Shown here: positions 1 to 6,144 of the stretch, piece by piece | Numbering within the stretch: position 1 is the stretch's first letter | Layout: the number at the start of each line of letters is the position of its first letter | Assembly: GCA_009783865.1 (NCBI GenBank) | Contig: WRCR01000167.1 | Location: 1-7,957 of the forward strand | Direction of reading: 5' to 3' | Length of the DNA stretch: 7,957 nucleotides | Source: Planctomycetaceae bacterium | GTDB taxonomy: Bacteria; Planctomycetota; Planctomycetia; Pirellulales; Thermoguttaceae | Position numbers and translations under genes: made by a program | Notes under the pieces: generated by a model | The model's database searches: none | Seen by the model: only the letters and a program-made list of their open reading frames with translations | Told to the model about the DNA's origin: nothing

Positions 1-1136
1 GATTCTCCCGACGGTACCGGTGCTGTCCAGCCCGCTGTTGCCGAACCGGCATTTATTGTTTCGGATATGAAGCGCACGGAACCGTCAACCAAAGCGGCGT
101 TCACACCGCCCGAATGATAACTCGACGGCGGTAAACTGGAATGATACGGAGCCGTATTACCAGCTTGTGTTCCCGGTCCATTTGGCGGAAAAATCGTAGC
201 AATACAAACGCCTGCCGGACTTCCATACGCATAAAGCCAACCAGGCCATGCATCTCCGAAACCGATGCCAGCAGTAGCGGCATTGACCCATTTCTTTCCC
301 TGTACATAAGTGTAAGCGGCAGAGCGGTCTTTGATAAAATTTTGCCCTCCAGTGGTTGTGTTAAAAAGGGCGGCGTACAGCGTACTGGTAGAGTCGCAAC
401 GGGGCACAGCGCGAAGGATATTAGGTTCTGAGTTCTTTCCCCGGTCAAACATGCAGCGTTCACTTATAGCCAGCGTATTGCTTGTCCCGTCAGCGACGGC
501 ACTTAAATTGTACCACGTATAAGGACCGAACGGACCGCGGCACCGCAATTTACTGTTGGTGAGGTTAGCGTTAACTGGATTAGCGTTTGGGTCGCCTGTG
601 GTCAACCCGATAGAAGTATCGCCCTGATTAAAACGATAGTTGTTTCCGGCACTTTGGTTAACATTTTTTGTCTTGTATGCGTCGTCCGAAGGACAGTGAT
701 AAGTCATAACCGTTTGGGAGAATACTCTGTCCGCTCCCGGGCTTACATCGCCAATCCAGCCCGCTGTCGCTGTTGCCATGATGGTCTCATTCAAAAACCT
801 ATCGTATGACGACTGCAATTCTATAAACGGCAAAATCGTGATGAACCCTGACATTCTTTCTGGGTTCACCGTCGTCGGGCCGTAATAACCGCAGTTATAC
901 GACGGCAGTGCCTGATGAATATCGTGATAGTTGTGGCAGCCGAGAACCAACTGTTTTAGTTTGTTGGTACACTGCATTCTTCTTGCGGCTTCACGAGCGG
1001 CTTGAACAGCGGGCAAAAGCAAAGCAATCAATACACCGATGATTGCGATGACGACGAGAAGTTCAACGAGGGTAAAGGCGGTGTCCGGTCGCTTACGCTC
1101 CCGGCTATCGTATTTTCCAACATTTTTCTTACTCAT
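1..1136 (-). CDS. DUF1559 (SBP_bac_10) pseudopilin-like exported protein, copy A; C-terminus cut by the window edge
   Basis: My translation from ATG at 1136 is open for 378 codons to the window edge; by comparison with its neighbour about 20 C-terminal residues are missing. Residues 21-43 form the prepilin-type N-terminal methylation segment (FTLVELLVVIAIIGVLI..., with the conserved Glu at +5), preceded by a short charged leader of 20 residues ending in Ala. The AARRMQC segment at 50-56 and H341-X9-D351-G352 near the C-terminus are the signature of planctomycete DUF1559 proteins. The family is thought to be processed by prepilin peptidase and handled by type II secretion or pseudopilus machinery; individual functions are unknown. 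The start is supported by AGGAG 8 bases upstream. It lies 49 bases after copy B on the same strand and is probably co-transcribed with it. The family call is firm; any cellular role would be inference. Confidence 0.95.
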   Translation of the reverse strand, partial: MSKKNVGKYDSRERKRPDTAFTLVELLVVIAIIGVLIALLLPAVQAAREAARRMQCTNKLKQLVLGCHNYHDIHQALPSYNCGYYGPTTVNPERMSGFITILPFIELQSSYDRFLNETIMATATAGWIGDVSPGADRVFSQTVMTYHCPSDDAYKTKNVNQSAGNNYRFNQGDTSIGLTTGDPNANPVNANLTNSKLRCRGPFGPYTWYNLSAVADGTSNTLAISERCMFDRGKNSEPNILRAVPRCDSTSTLYAALFNTTTGGQNFIKDRSAAYTYVQGKKWVNAATAGIGFGDAWPGWLYAYGSPAGVCIATIFPPNGPGTQAGNTAPYHSSLPPSSYHSGGVNAALVDGSVRFISETINAGSATAGWTAPVPSGE

Positions 1137-1144
1137 TTCAGTAT

Positions 1145-1149
1145 CTCCT
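1145..1149 (-). promoter_or_regulatory. Ribosome binding site of DUF1559 copy A
   Basis: AGGAG with an 8-base spacer to ATG 1136. It fixes the start of the partial gene and matches the arrangement before copy B. Confidence 0.8.
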
Positions 1150-1161
1150 ATGTTACAGAGT

Positions 1162-1173
1162 GATTAAACGGAC
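1162..1173 (-). repeat. Leader repeat GTCCGTTTAATC, copy A
   Basis: This 12-base block lies 25 bases upstream of the copy A ATG and recurs exactly before copy B at 2434-2445, followed in both cases by a CTCT block and AGGAG. It marks the upstream limit of the recognisable duplication. It begins 12 bases beyond the copy B stop codon. Confidence 0.8.
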
Positions 1174-1185
1174 AAATACAAATTG

Positions 1186-2409
1186 TTATAACGTTATTGA
1201 TTCGCCGCCGTCGCGGGAACCAAGCGCGCCCCAAATACCGAAGGGCGACTTGTCGGATGGTATCGGTGCAGTCCATCCGGCGGTTGCCGGACCGGCATCA
1301 ATTGTTTCGGATATGAAACGCACGGAACCGTCAACCAAAGCGGTGTTCACACCGCCCGAATGATAACTAGACGGCGGTAAACTGCTATGATAAGGTGCAG
1401 TGTTGCCGGCTTGCGTTCCCGGACCATTGGGCGGAAAAATCGTAGCAATACAGACATTCCCCGGAAATCCATATACATAATTCCAACATGTCGCTGAGTC
1501 ATTAAGGTTGATACCGGCTGCACTGAGGTTAACCCACTCTTTTCCTTGTACGTATGTGTAAGCGGCGGAGCGGTTCTTGATATAATGCTGTCCGCTCGTA
1601 CCCTCGTTGAAAAGAGCGGAATACAGTGTGCTGCCGGTGTCACACCGGGGTGTCGCACGGAGAATGTTAATATCATTAGCGTTGTTTCCCCGCTCAAACA
1701 TGCAGCGTTCACTCATAGCCAGAGTGTTGCTTGTTCCGTCGCGTATAACATTGAAATTGTACCAGGTAAAAGGACCGAACGGACCGCGGCAGCGTAACTT
1801 ACTGTTGGTGGCGTTAGAGTTAGCGTTCGGGTCGCTGGTGCTGAATCCTATAACAGCATCGCCCTGATTGAAACGGTAATTGTTTCCGGCACTCTGGTTT
1901 GCATTTTTTGAGTTGTACGCCCCATCCGAAGGACAATGATAAGCCATGACCGTTTTGGAAAGTATTCTGTCACTTCCCGGACTAACATTACCGGGGTAAT
2001 CTCCGCCGCCCGACATGATGGTCTCATTCAGATACCTATCGTAGGATGTCTGCAATTCGATAAACGGCAGAATCGTGATAAACCCGGACATCCTGAACGG
2101 CAGGTTCTGCGGCGGTCCGTATGGTCCGCAGTTATACGACGGCAGTGCATCGTAGTTGTCGTGATAGTTGTGACAGCCGAGAACCAACTGTTTTAGTTTG
2201 TTCGAACACTGCATTCTCCGCGCCGCTTCACGGGCGGCTTGCACAGCAGGCAAAAGAAGCGCAATCAATACACCGATGATTGCGATGACTACGAGAAGTT
2301 CAACGAGAGTAAACGCTCTCTTAGCGTCATTTACCGGCGGGTTATCACCCGCCGCTCTTAATTCGTTTCCCCCCCTCGAATTACCTACATTCTTATTTTT
2401 CATGCTCAT
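1186..2409 (-). CDS. DUF1559 (SBP_bac_10) pseudopilin-like exported protein, copy B
   Basis: This 407-residue protein is a close paralogue of the downstream gene. A basic leader of about 32 residues ends in KRA; the prepilin methylation segment follows at 33-55 (FTLVELL..., Glu at +5), then AAREAARRMQC at 58-68, a variable central region and H350-X9-D360-G361. Six or more Cys residues are shared with copy A (for example in CHNYHD, YHCPSD, LRCRGP, SERCMF and PRCD), suggesting an extracytoplasmic disulfide-bonded fold. I chose ATG at 2409 rather than the in-frame ATG at 2466 because AGGAG sits 8 bases upstream of 2409 and copy A has the same arrangement; the extra 19 residues would also distort the leader. 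The variation lies mainly in the leader and around residues 96-106, 133-141 and 293-310. The family is known in planctomycetes, with no specific function assignable. Confidence 0.96.
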   Translation of the reverse strand: MSMKNKNVGNSRGGNELRAAGDNPPVNDAKRAFTLVELLVVIAIIGVLIALLLPAVQAAREAARRMQCSNKLKQLVLGCHNYHDNYDALPSYNCGPYGPPQNLPFRMSGFITILPFIELQTSYDRYLNETIMSGGGDYPGNVSPGSDRILSKTVMAYHCPSDGAYNSKNANQSAGNNYRFNQGDAVIGFSTSDPNANSNATNSKLRCRGPFGPFTWYNFNVIRDGTSNTLAMSERCMFERGNNANDINILRATPRCDTGSTLYSALFNEGTSGQHYIKNRSAAYTYVQGKEWVNLSAAGINLNDSATCWNYVYGFPGNVCIATIFPPNGPGTQAGNTAPYHSSLPPSSYHSGGVNTALVDGSVRFISETIDAGPATAGWTAPIPSDKSPFGIWGALGSRDGGESITL

Positions 2410-2417
2410 TTTAATAT

Positions 2418-2422
2418 CTCCT
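2418..2422 (-). promoter_or_regulatory. Ribosome binding site deciding the DUF1559 copy B start
   Basis: AGGAG with an 8-base spacer to ATG 2409. It argues against the longer in-frame start at 2466, inside which this site would be coding. Confidence 0.82.
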
Positions 2423-2433
2423 GATTGTAGAGC

Positions 2434-2445
2434 GATTAAACGGAC
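2434..2445 (-). repeat. Leader repeat GTCCGTTTAATC, copy B
   Basis: Exact match of the block before copy A, 24 bases upstream of the copy B ATG. Upstream of it the two leaders no longer align, since copy A's is then the end of the copy B gene. Confidence 0.8.
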
Positions 2446-2496
2446 TACCCGCGATGATACACACATGGTAATTGATTTTTCGCAAATTGCAAGAAA

Positions 2497-2521
2497 AAAA
2501 ATCGTTTGTTTAACGATTTTT
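2497..2521 (-). terminator. Hairpin with T-run between the sigma factor gene and DUF1559 copy B
   Basis: A perfect 10-bp inverted repeat, AAAAATCGTT and AACGATTTTT, encloses a 5-base loop. On the minus strand the stem runs into additional T residues (about seven in a row before CTT). This is the shape of an intrinsic terminator, although only two of the ten pairs are G:C, so it would be weak. It lies about 150 bases after the sigma factor stop and about 90 before ATG 2409, downstream of the predicted DUF1559 promoter. It could therefore end the sigma transcript or act within the leader. Confidence 0.45.
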
Positions 2522-2581
2522 CGGAAAAAAATTCCAATTGTTCACGTGTTTGTGTCCAATACGGTGATTTGTGAAGGCAAA

Positions 2582-2600
2582 AAAGATAATAATTATCCTT
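2582..2600 (-). repeat. AT-rich palindrome at the start of the DUF1559 leader
   Basis: GATAAT and ATTATC (2585-2590, 2592-2597) form a near-perfect dyad around one base, extended by further A:T pairs across one A/C mismatch. On the minus strand it is followed by a run of T. It falls at or just after the predicted transcription start, so it could be an operator, or a weak terminator for the sigma factor transcript. The one-base centre makes a tight RNA hairpin unlikely. Confidence 0.35.
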
Positions 2601-2614
2601 GTTCGTTCAAATCG

Positions 2615-2643
2615 AGAATAACAGATGCGGTATCGGCTGTCAA
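2615..2643 (-). promoter_or_regulatory. Predicted sigma-70 promoter for the DUF1559 pair
   Basis: On the minus strand a perfect -35 TTGACA (2643-2638) is separated by exactly 17 bases from TATTCT (2620-2615; four of six consensus positions). It begins 26 bases past the sigma factor stop codon. Initiation would fall near 2608, giving a leader of about 200 bases before ATG 2409. Spacing and -35 are ideal and the -10 is moderate; there is no experimental support. Confidence 0.55.
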
Positions 2644-2668
2644 GTATGTCATCGATTATTTGGCAGGA

Positions 2669-4192
2669 TTATCCCCCGACCATGTCAAGAAAACACGACA
2701 AGCGGTCGGACCGGAACGGAAGACGAAGTTTTTCTACCGCACTGTTCTCAATCTGGCGAATTCGTTCCCGCGAAACGGAAAATAACTGACTCACCTCTTC
2801 AAGTGTGTAAGTCATGCCGCCAAACAAGCCGAAACGCAGTTTAAGAACTTCCCGCTCCTTTGCAGGAAGCATTTGAAGGACTTCTCCGATTTTTTCCTTC
2901 AACATTTCGTGATTTATTTCGCTGTCCGTTTGATGCTGCTGACGGTCTTCCAACGCATCGCCGTAAGTGCCGTTGTTCGCCGTTCCGAAAGTGGAATCAA
3001 GCGAAACCAGCGGACGCTCAATTCTCAAAAGAACACTCAACTCATCGGCAGGCAATCGGCAGAAACGCGCAACTTCTTCCAAAGTCGGTTCTTCACCGCT
3101 TTCATTTTTCAGTTTAGCGGAAGCCCGGCTGGCACGGTTCAACATGTCCTGCGTATGAATCGGCAAACGAATTGTTCGGGAATGTTCTGCAATCGCACGG
3201 GTTATCATCTGCCGAATCCACCAAGTTGCGTAAGTCGAAAACTTGTATCCCTGCCGATTTTCATACTTTTCAACCGCCCGCAGCAGTCCGGCATTTCCTT
3301 CCTGAATTAAATCAGCAAAATTCAAGCCGCGATTACGATATTTCTTGGCGATAGAAACGACAAGCCGCAGATTTGCTGCCGAAAAATCCCGCTTTTTGCT
3401 ATCGTATGATTCCTTCAGAAGTTGATTGCGGTCAAGGAATTTTTTCAGAGCCATCGGTCTTTCCTGCACACGCAAGACAAGAAAACGCATTTTTTCGCGG
3501 TATTGTTCCAAAAACAGCCGCAAACACTTCTTGTGGTGATTGTTTGTTGTCTCGGAAAGACGCTGCTTAATTTTCCGGCACTTTAGCGTTAGTACTTCAA
3601 CAATCCCACAAATTTTCTGGAGAAGTTCGAAACGGTGCTGCAGCAGCGGTATCCTGAATTTGATTTCCAGAATCAGCCGGGCAGCACGCAAACGGCGTTT
3701 TTTGATTTGCGAAAACACCGCCTTCTTGCTGCTCAACGAAATTTCCTTGTTGAAAAGCAGTTGAAAATCACTGCGGTTTTTCTGATATATCTTGTCAAGT
3801 GTAGTATAGTGTCTGCGCAAAAGGGCATTAAGATATTTTTTCTGCGCGATATCGGCAACCGGTACGTCCAGTGTTCTGTCAAGCCGTCTTTTTCCGTCTA
3901 TCACGTTTTGCAGGGTTCTCAAAATGAAGGAAAGGAGAAAGTTGGAACCTAACAGATGCAGGCGGTACTTTTTCCCGCTTTTTTCCATTTTTCCGGCATT
4001 GATTTTTTCCTCGTCGGCAGTCAGCATCGGTACCCGTCCCATTTGCAGCAGGTAAAGTTGAATCGGGTCGGAAATAAAGGCATCATCATTTTTTACGTGT
4101 TTCCTGACAGCCGATATCCTGAACGAGCGGTTTATGGGAAGTAAACCGTCAATTCGTTTTCTCGGATTTTGCGGAACACAAGCGGAAATCAT
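2669..4192 (-). CDS. RpoD/SigA-like sigma-70 family RNA polymerase sigma factor
   Basis: This 507-residue protein directs RNA polymerase core to promoters. Region 1.2 is at about 41-62 (DPIQLYLLQMGRVPMLT). A long Lys/Arg-rich spacer at about 70-268 corresponds to the non-conserved region. Region 2 spans 269-346, with NLRLVVSIAKKYRNRGL (2.1-2.2), DLIQEGNAGLLRAVEKY and KFSTYATWWIRQMITRAI (2.3-2.4, the -10 reader). Region 3 covers about 347-400, and region 4 covers 436-490, with the 4.2 helix-turn-helix SVSRERIRQIENSAVEKLR reading the -35. No acidic region 1.1 is evident in the first 40 residues. The core motifs are of group 1/2 type rather than ECF. The divergent region 1.2 and 4.2 leave open whether this is the housekeeping factor or a paralogue, so no symbol is given. 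ATG 4192 lacks a clear Shine-Dalgarno, but the frame is closed upstream at 4219-4217 and no other ATG precedes region 1.2. Confidence 0.96.
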   Translation of the reverse strand: MISACVPQNPRKRIDGLLPINRSFRISAVRKHVKNDDAFISDPIQLYLLQMGRVPMLTADEEKINAGKMEKSGKKYRLHLLGSNFLLSFILRTLQNVIDGKRRLDRTLDVPVADIAQKKYLNALLRRHYTTLDKIYQKNRSDFQLLFNKEISLSSKKAVFSQIKKRRLRAARLILEIKFRIPLLQHRFELLQKICGIVEVLTLKCRKIKQRLSETTNNHHKKCLRLFLEQYREKMRFLVLRVQERPMALKKFLDRNQLLKESYDSKKRDFSAANLRLVVSIAKKYRNRGLNFADLIQEGNAGLLRAVEKYENRQGYKFSTYATWWIRQMITRAIAEHSRTIRLPIHTQDMLNRASRASAKLKNESGEEPTLEEVARFCRLPADELSVLLRIERPLVSLDSTFGTANNGTYGDALEDRQQHQTDSEINHEMLKEKIGEVLQMLPAKEREVLKLRFGLFGGMTYTLEEVSQLFSVSRERIRQIENSAVEKLRLPFRSDRLSCFLDMVGG

Positions 4193-4487
4193 AGCAATAT
4201 CGGAAAAACAGTAAAGTTAAACGGAAAAAGTGAATTCTAGGGTCTGAAACACTCCGTTTGCCCACTCAAATTTGTATAATAATGCAACACATCAGACAGG
4301 CAAAAGTAATCAAATATAAGATAACAATGCACATAGTGTGCCATTTTGCGTGTTTTTTGACGATTTTCGCAAATCCTTAATTTATAATGACTTACATACG
4401 AAGCCAAGAAGCCGATGTGTTATTTTGCACAGGTAATTGTATTGTTTTAATACAAATTCGATTTTGACCAACGTTTTTGCGTTAAAA
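4193..4487. other. AT-rich intergenic spacer upstream of the sigma factor gene
   Basis: These 295 bases hold no credible ORF on either strand. I see a tentative minus-strand promoter, a short dyad GCACA-TAG-TGTGC at 4329-4341, and a TTTGCG/CGCAAA inverted pair (4345-4350 and 4368-4373) separated by 17 bases. No tRNA or recognisable structured RNA was found. It probably carries the control region of the sigma factor gene and the end of the upstream transcript. Confidence 0.5.
4276..4303 (-). promoter_or_regulatory. Tentative promoter of the sigma factor gene
   Basis: Minus strand TTGCCT (4303-4298), a 16-base spacer, then TATTAT (4281-4276; five of six). Initiation would be near 4269, about 75 bases before ATG 4192. 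In AT-rich DNA such matches arise by chance, so this is weak. Confidence 0.3.
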
Positions 4488-4594
4488 TTAAACAGGGGGA
4501 TTTTTGTCTATAACAGATTTACTCCGAAAAAGGGGTAATACGTCTATAACCGCTGGCGCAAGCAACGAGCGCGGATTGGATTTAATGACACTGG
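4488..4594 (-). pseudogene. Possible frameshifted continuation of the WD40 gene
   Basis: In the neighbouring minus-strand frame the sequence after the HAD stop reads LTSVIKSNPRSLLAPAVID and runs open to a TAA at 4488. TSV followed by S, P and RSLL faintly matches the start of a WD40 repeat (TSVAFSPDGRSLL-like). Restoring one base near 4596 would join RF-HAD to this segment. The match is short and degenerate, and the WD core is missing, so this is a tentative reading of a decaying second repeat, not a confident gene. Confidence 0.3.
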
Positions 4595-4604
4595 TCAATC
4601 CGCG
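4570..4604 (-). repeat. GC-rich inverted repeat at the end of the WD40 ORF
   Basis: CGCGGATTG (4570-4578) and CAATCCGCG (4596-4604) are perfect 9-base arms around a 17-base loop. One arm overlaps the stop codon of the short WD40 ORF. No T-run follows on the minus strand, so it is not a standard intrinsic terminator. It may stabilise the mRNA 3' end or be incidental. Confidence 0.5.
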
Positions 4605-4828
4605 TGCACAAATCGTTGCAGTTCTTTTCCCGACCCGGCATCCCAAATCCGAACGGTTCCGCCCCAAGTGCCTGTAATAACTTTCTTTCCATCGGGTGAA
4701 AAAGCGACAGAGAGAACCGTGTTGGGCGGAGGTGCCACATGTGATGCAAACGAGACAAAACCTGTCAACAGAAGGAAAACCAACGCAGAGCAAAGGATAT
4801 GTTTCACGGTTTCACTTCCGGCTTCCAT
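4595..4828 (-). CDS. Short exported protein with one WD40 repeat, probably a truncated gene
   Basis: This 77-residue ORF has an N-terminal hydrophobic signal segment (LCSALVFLLLTGFVSFA, about residues 12-28) followed by one recognisable WD40 repeat at 37-72 (VLSVAFSPDGKK...GTVRIWD, then SGKELQRF). The reading stops at HAD, where the next repeat would begin. WD40 proteins need several repeats, usually six to eight, to close a propeller, so the product as read is unlikely to be functional alone. Its ATG is 14 bases after the oxidoreductase stop, so it belongs to the same transcript. No Shine-Dalgarno precedes ATG 4828; a GTG at 4807 with GGAAG 7 bases upstream would give a tighter signal peptide and is a reasonable alternative start. 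WD40 identity is clear; the status as an intact gene is doubtful. Confidence 0.72.
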   Translation of the reverse strand: MEAGSETVKHILCSALVFLLLTGFVSFASHVAPPPNTVLSVAFSPDGKKVITGTWGGTVRIWDAGSGKELQRFVHAD

Positions 4829-4842
4829 AGTTGCTAAATTGT

Positions 4843-6081
4843 TTACGTTTTTCGCTTGAATTGAGGAATCTTCATCAATTCGCCGTCTTTCAGTGCCGAG
4901 CGGTGAGAAATCACACCGGGGACTGACATGTTCAACGCCATAACAATATCGACCAGCGGACGGCGATTCAACAAAATCGCTTCCACAAAATCATTGCCGA
5001 GATAACCGTGCGAACCGCCGTGACCGCCAGCCGCAACTCCCGGCGGCAGTTGCGGCTTCTTCAACTTTAACTTCGAGACGAGTGCATTCGCTTCTTTCGA
5101 ACCGTTAAATGCATTGTTGAGATATGACCCGTTTTCGCCGAAGTTTCGACCGTCTTCCGCATAATAGCCCTGTATATCCCAAGCAACTGCCATTCGTGAC
5201 GACCCGCCATTGCTCGTACGCATCAGGGCAATTTCCGACGTGAATTTATTTCCGTATTTATTTTCTTCAGGGCGCGGTGACAAACCGGAACGATAACCCA
5301 TGCAGGAGACCTCCGTAAAACTTCCGTCCGTCACGGCACAATAGTAAGCGTTGGAGTGAGTCGGATAATACTGCGGCGGCAGTCCAACACGCCAGCCGTT
5401 GTAGGAACCGATGGTGCCGACACTGTGATGAACATACTCGCCTTCCGAATAGACGATTTCGCCGAAGCCGCCAGCCCGATAAATCTTCCGCATAGCAAAG
5501 CAGTTGTCGCGGTAAGCGGAGGTCTCGAACATCGTGTAGATGAGTCCGCTTTTGTTGACCGTTTCAAACAGTTCTTCGGCGACATCTAAGTTATCCCAAG
5601 TTGCTGGAACCGCCGTTGCGGCATGTTTTCCATGCCGCAGGATTTCGATACAGTGCCGCGCATGACTTGGCGCATCGGTCGCAACAAAAATTGCTTCGAT
5701 GTTCTTGTCTTTAACCATCTCTTCAAGCGATGGATAGGTTTTTTCGCACTTCGCCACTTTAGAAAGTTCTGCACAGCGGTCAGGAAACAGGTCGCTGACG
5801 GCGACGACTTCGACATTCGGATGATTTTGCAATCCAAATGACGTCGAAAACTTGCAGTATCCGTAGCCGACGAGTCCCATTTTGATTTTTCGGTCGGAAA
5901 CGGGTTTCCACGGCTGGTCAGGGTCGATGTCAGTTTGAGTTTCATCAAACCCTTTAACGGTTTTGAGTTCCTGCGCTGCCGCTTGAGTTCCGGCAGCGGT
6001 TGACAAGGTTAATCCGCCGATTGCAGCGGCACTTGCCTTTAAAAAATCCCGACGTAAAAAATCACGGCGTGTTTCTGGCAT
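4843..6081 (-). CDS. Tat-exported Gfo/Idh/MocA family oxidoreductase, GH109-like
   Basis: This 412-residue protein has a twin-arginine signal at 5-36 (RRDFLRRDFLK, then an Ala-rich hydrophobic stretch ending AQAAAQ-like), so it should be exported folded with its cofactor. The Rossmann NAD(P)-binding domain is at about 65-180: IKMGLVGYGYCK, VVAVSDLFPDR, and AIFVATDAPSHARH as the helix after beta-4. The C-terminal domain is at 185-410. The usual EKP active-site motif after GKH is replaced by ATAVPA (154-160), so the lysine typical of sugar dehydrogenases is absent. ETSAYRDN (186-193), YPTH (239-242), GHGGSHGY (353-360) and the D-x-V...IPQF end resemble GH109 enzymes, which use bound NAD+ to cleave glycosides such as alpha-N-acetylgalactosaminides. 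That substrate is not established here; a dehydrogenase or lyase role on another sugar is possible. AGAGGAGA 6 bases upstream supports the start. It lies 63 bases after the 571-residue gene. Confidence 0.95.
   Translation of the reverse strand: MPETRRDFLRRDFLKASAAAIGGLTLSTAAGTQAAAQELKTVKGFDETQTDIDPDQPWKPVSDRKIKMGLVGYGYCKFSTSFGLQNHPNVEVVAVSDLFPDRCAELSKVAKCEKTYPSLEEMVKDKNIEAIFVATDAPSHARHCIEILRHGKHAATAVPATWDNLDVAEELFETVNKSGLIYTMFETSAYRDNCFAMRKIYRAGGFGEIVYSEGEYVHHSVGTIGSYNGWRVGLPPQYYPTHSNAYYCAVTDGSFTEVSCMGYRSGLSPRPEENKYGNKFTSEIALMRTSNGGSSRMAVAWDIQGYYAEDGRNFGENGSYLNNAFNGSKEANALVSKLKLKKPQLPPGVAAGGHGGSHGYLGNDFVEAILLNRRPLVDIVMALNMSVPGVISHRSALKDGELMKIPQFKRKT
6040..6069 (-). repeat. 15-base tandem repeat duplicating the Tat motif
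   Basis: Codons 5-9 and 10-14 of the oxidoreductase both encode RRDFL, from two adjacent 15-base units that differ at a few third positions. The second unit, LRRDFLK, fits the Tat consensus best. Confidence 0.7.
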
Positions 6082-6087
6082 AAAAAT

Positions 6088-6095
6088 TCTCCTCT
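6088..6095 (-). promoter_or_regulatory. Ribosome binding site of the Gfo/Idh/MocA gene
   Basis: AGAGGAGA with a 6-base A/T spacer to ATG 6081, the strongest Shine-Dalgarno in the window. It supports the start that gives the complete Tat signal. Confidence 0.8.
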
Positions 6096-6144
6096 ATACT
6101 GGGTTCATTCAAAAAAAATTAGTTGTCTCATTAATACGGTCAAA

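Larger units (their letters stand above)
1..2445 (-). repeat. Tandem duplication of a DUF1559 gene with its leader
   Basis: Two diverged copies of a unit of about 1.27 kb lie head to tail: copy B about 1186-2445 and copy A about 1-1173, with starts 1273 bases apart. DNA identity is near-complete over several blocks, such as the methylation-segment codons, the HSGGVN...LVDGSVRFISETI region and the CIATIFPPNGPGTQAGNTAPYH region, and drops in the leader and three central patches. The Shine-Dalgarno and a 12-base upstream block are also duplicated, so the event included the leader. The array may continue to the left of the window. Confidence 0.9.

Noticed and set aside
101..1712. Two paralogous minus-strand ORFs (101-463 and 1347-1712) that resemble each other in sequence
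   Set aside because: They are out-of-frame readings of the two duplicated DUF1559 genes. Their similarity follows from the duplication, and they have no ribosome binding site or domain.
2410..2466. N-terminal extension of DUF1559 copy B to ATG 2466
   Set aside because: The strong AGGAG is placed for ATG 2409, copy A has the same arrangement, and the extension would turn the leader into coding sequence.
2198..2785. A 195-residue plus-strand ORF across the DUF1559 leader
   Set aside because: It is antisense to two well-supported genes, has no Shine-Dalgarno or recognisable domain, and its composition reflects the opposite strand.
4271..4280. Plus-strand TATAAT that looks like a perfect -10
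   Set aside because: No acceptable -35 lies at 16-18 bases and no plus-strand gene or RNA follows; it is likely chance in AT-rich DNA.
4506..4550. Two copies of GTCTATAAC 36 bases apart
   Set aside because: Only two copies of nine bases, with no further repeats or spacer pattern, so no CRISPR or iteron array.
4488..4793. 101-residue minus-strand ORF as an independent gene
   Set aside because: Most of it overlaps the signal peptide and WD40 repeat in another frame, and it has no features of its own. Only its last part is considered, as a possible frameshifted WD40 remnant.
5586..5948. 120-residue minus-strand ORF inside the oxidoreductase
   Set aside because: Out-of-frame shadow of the Rossmann domain coding region, without a start signal or domain.
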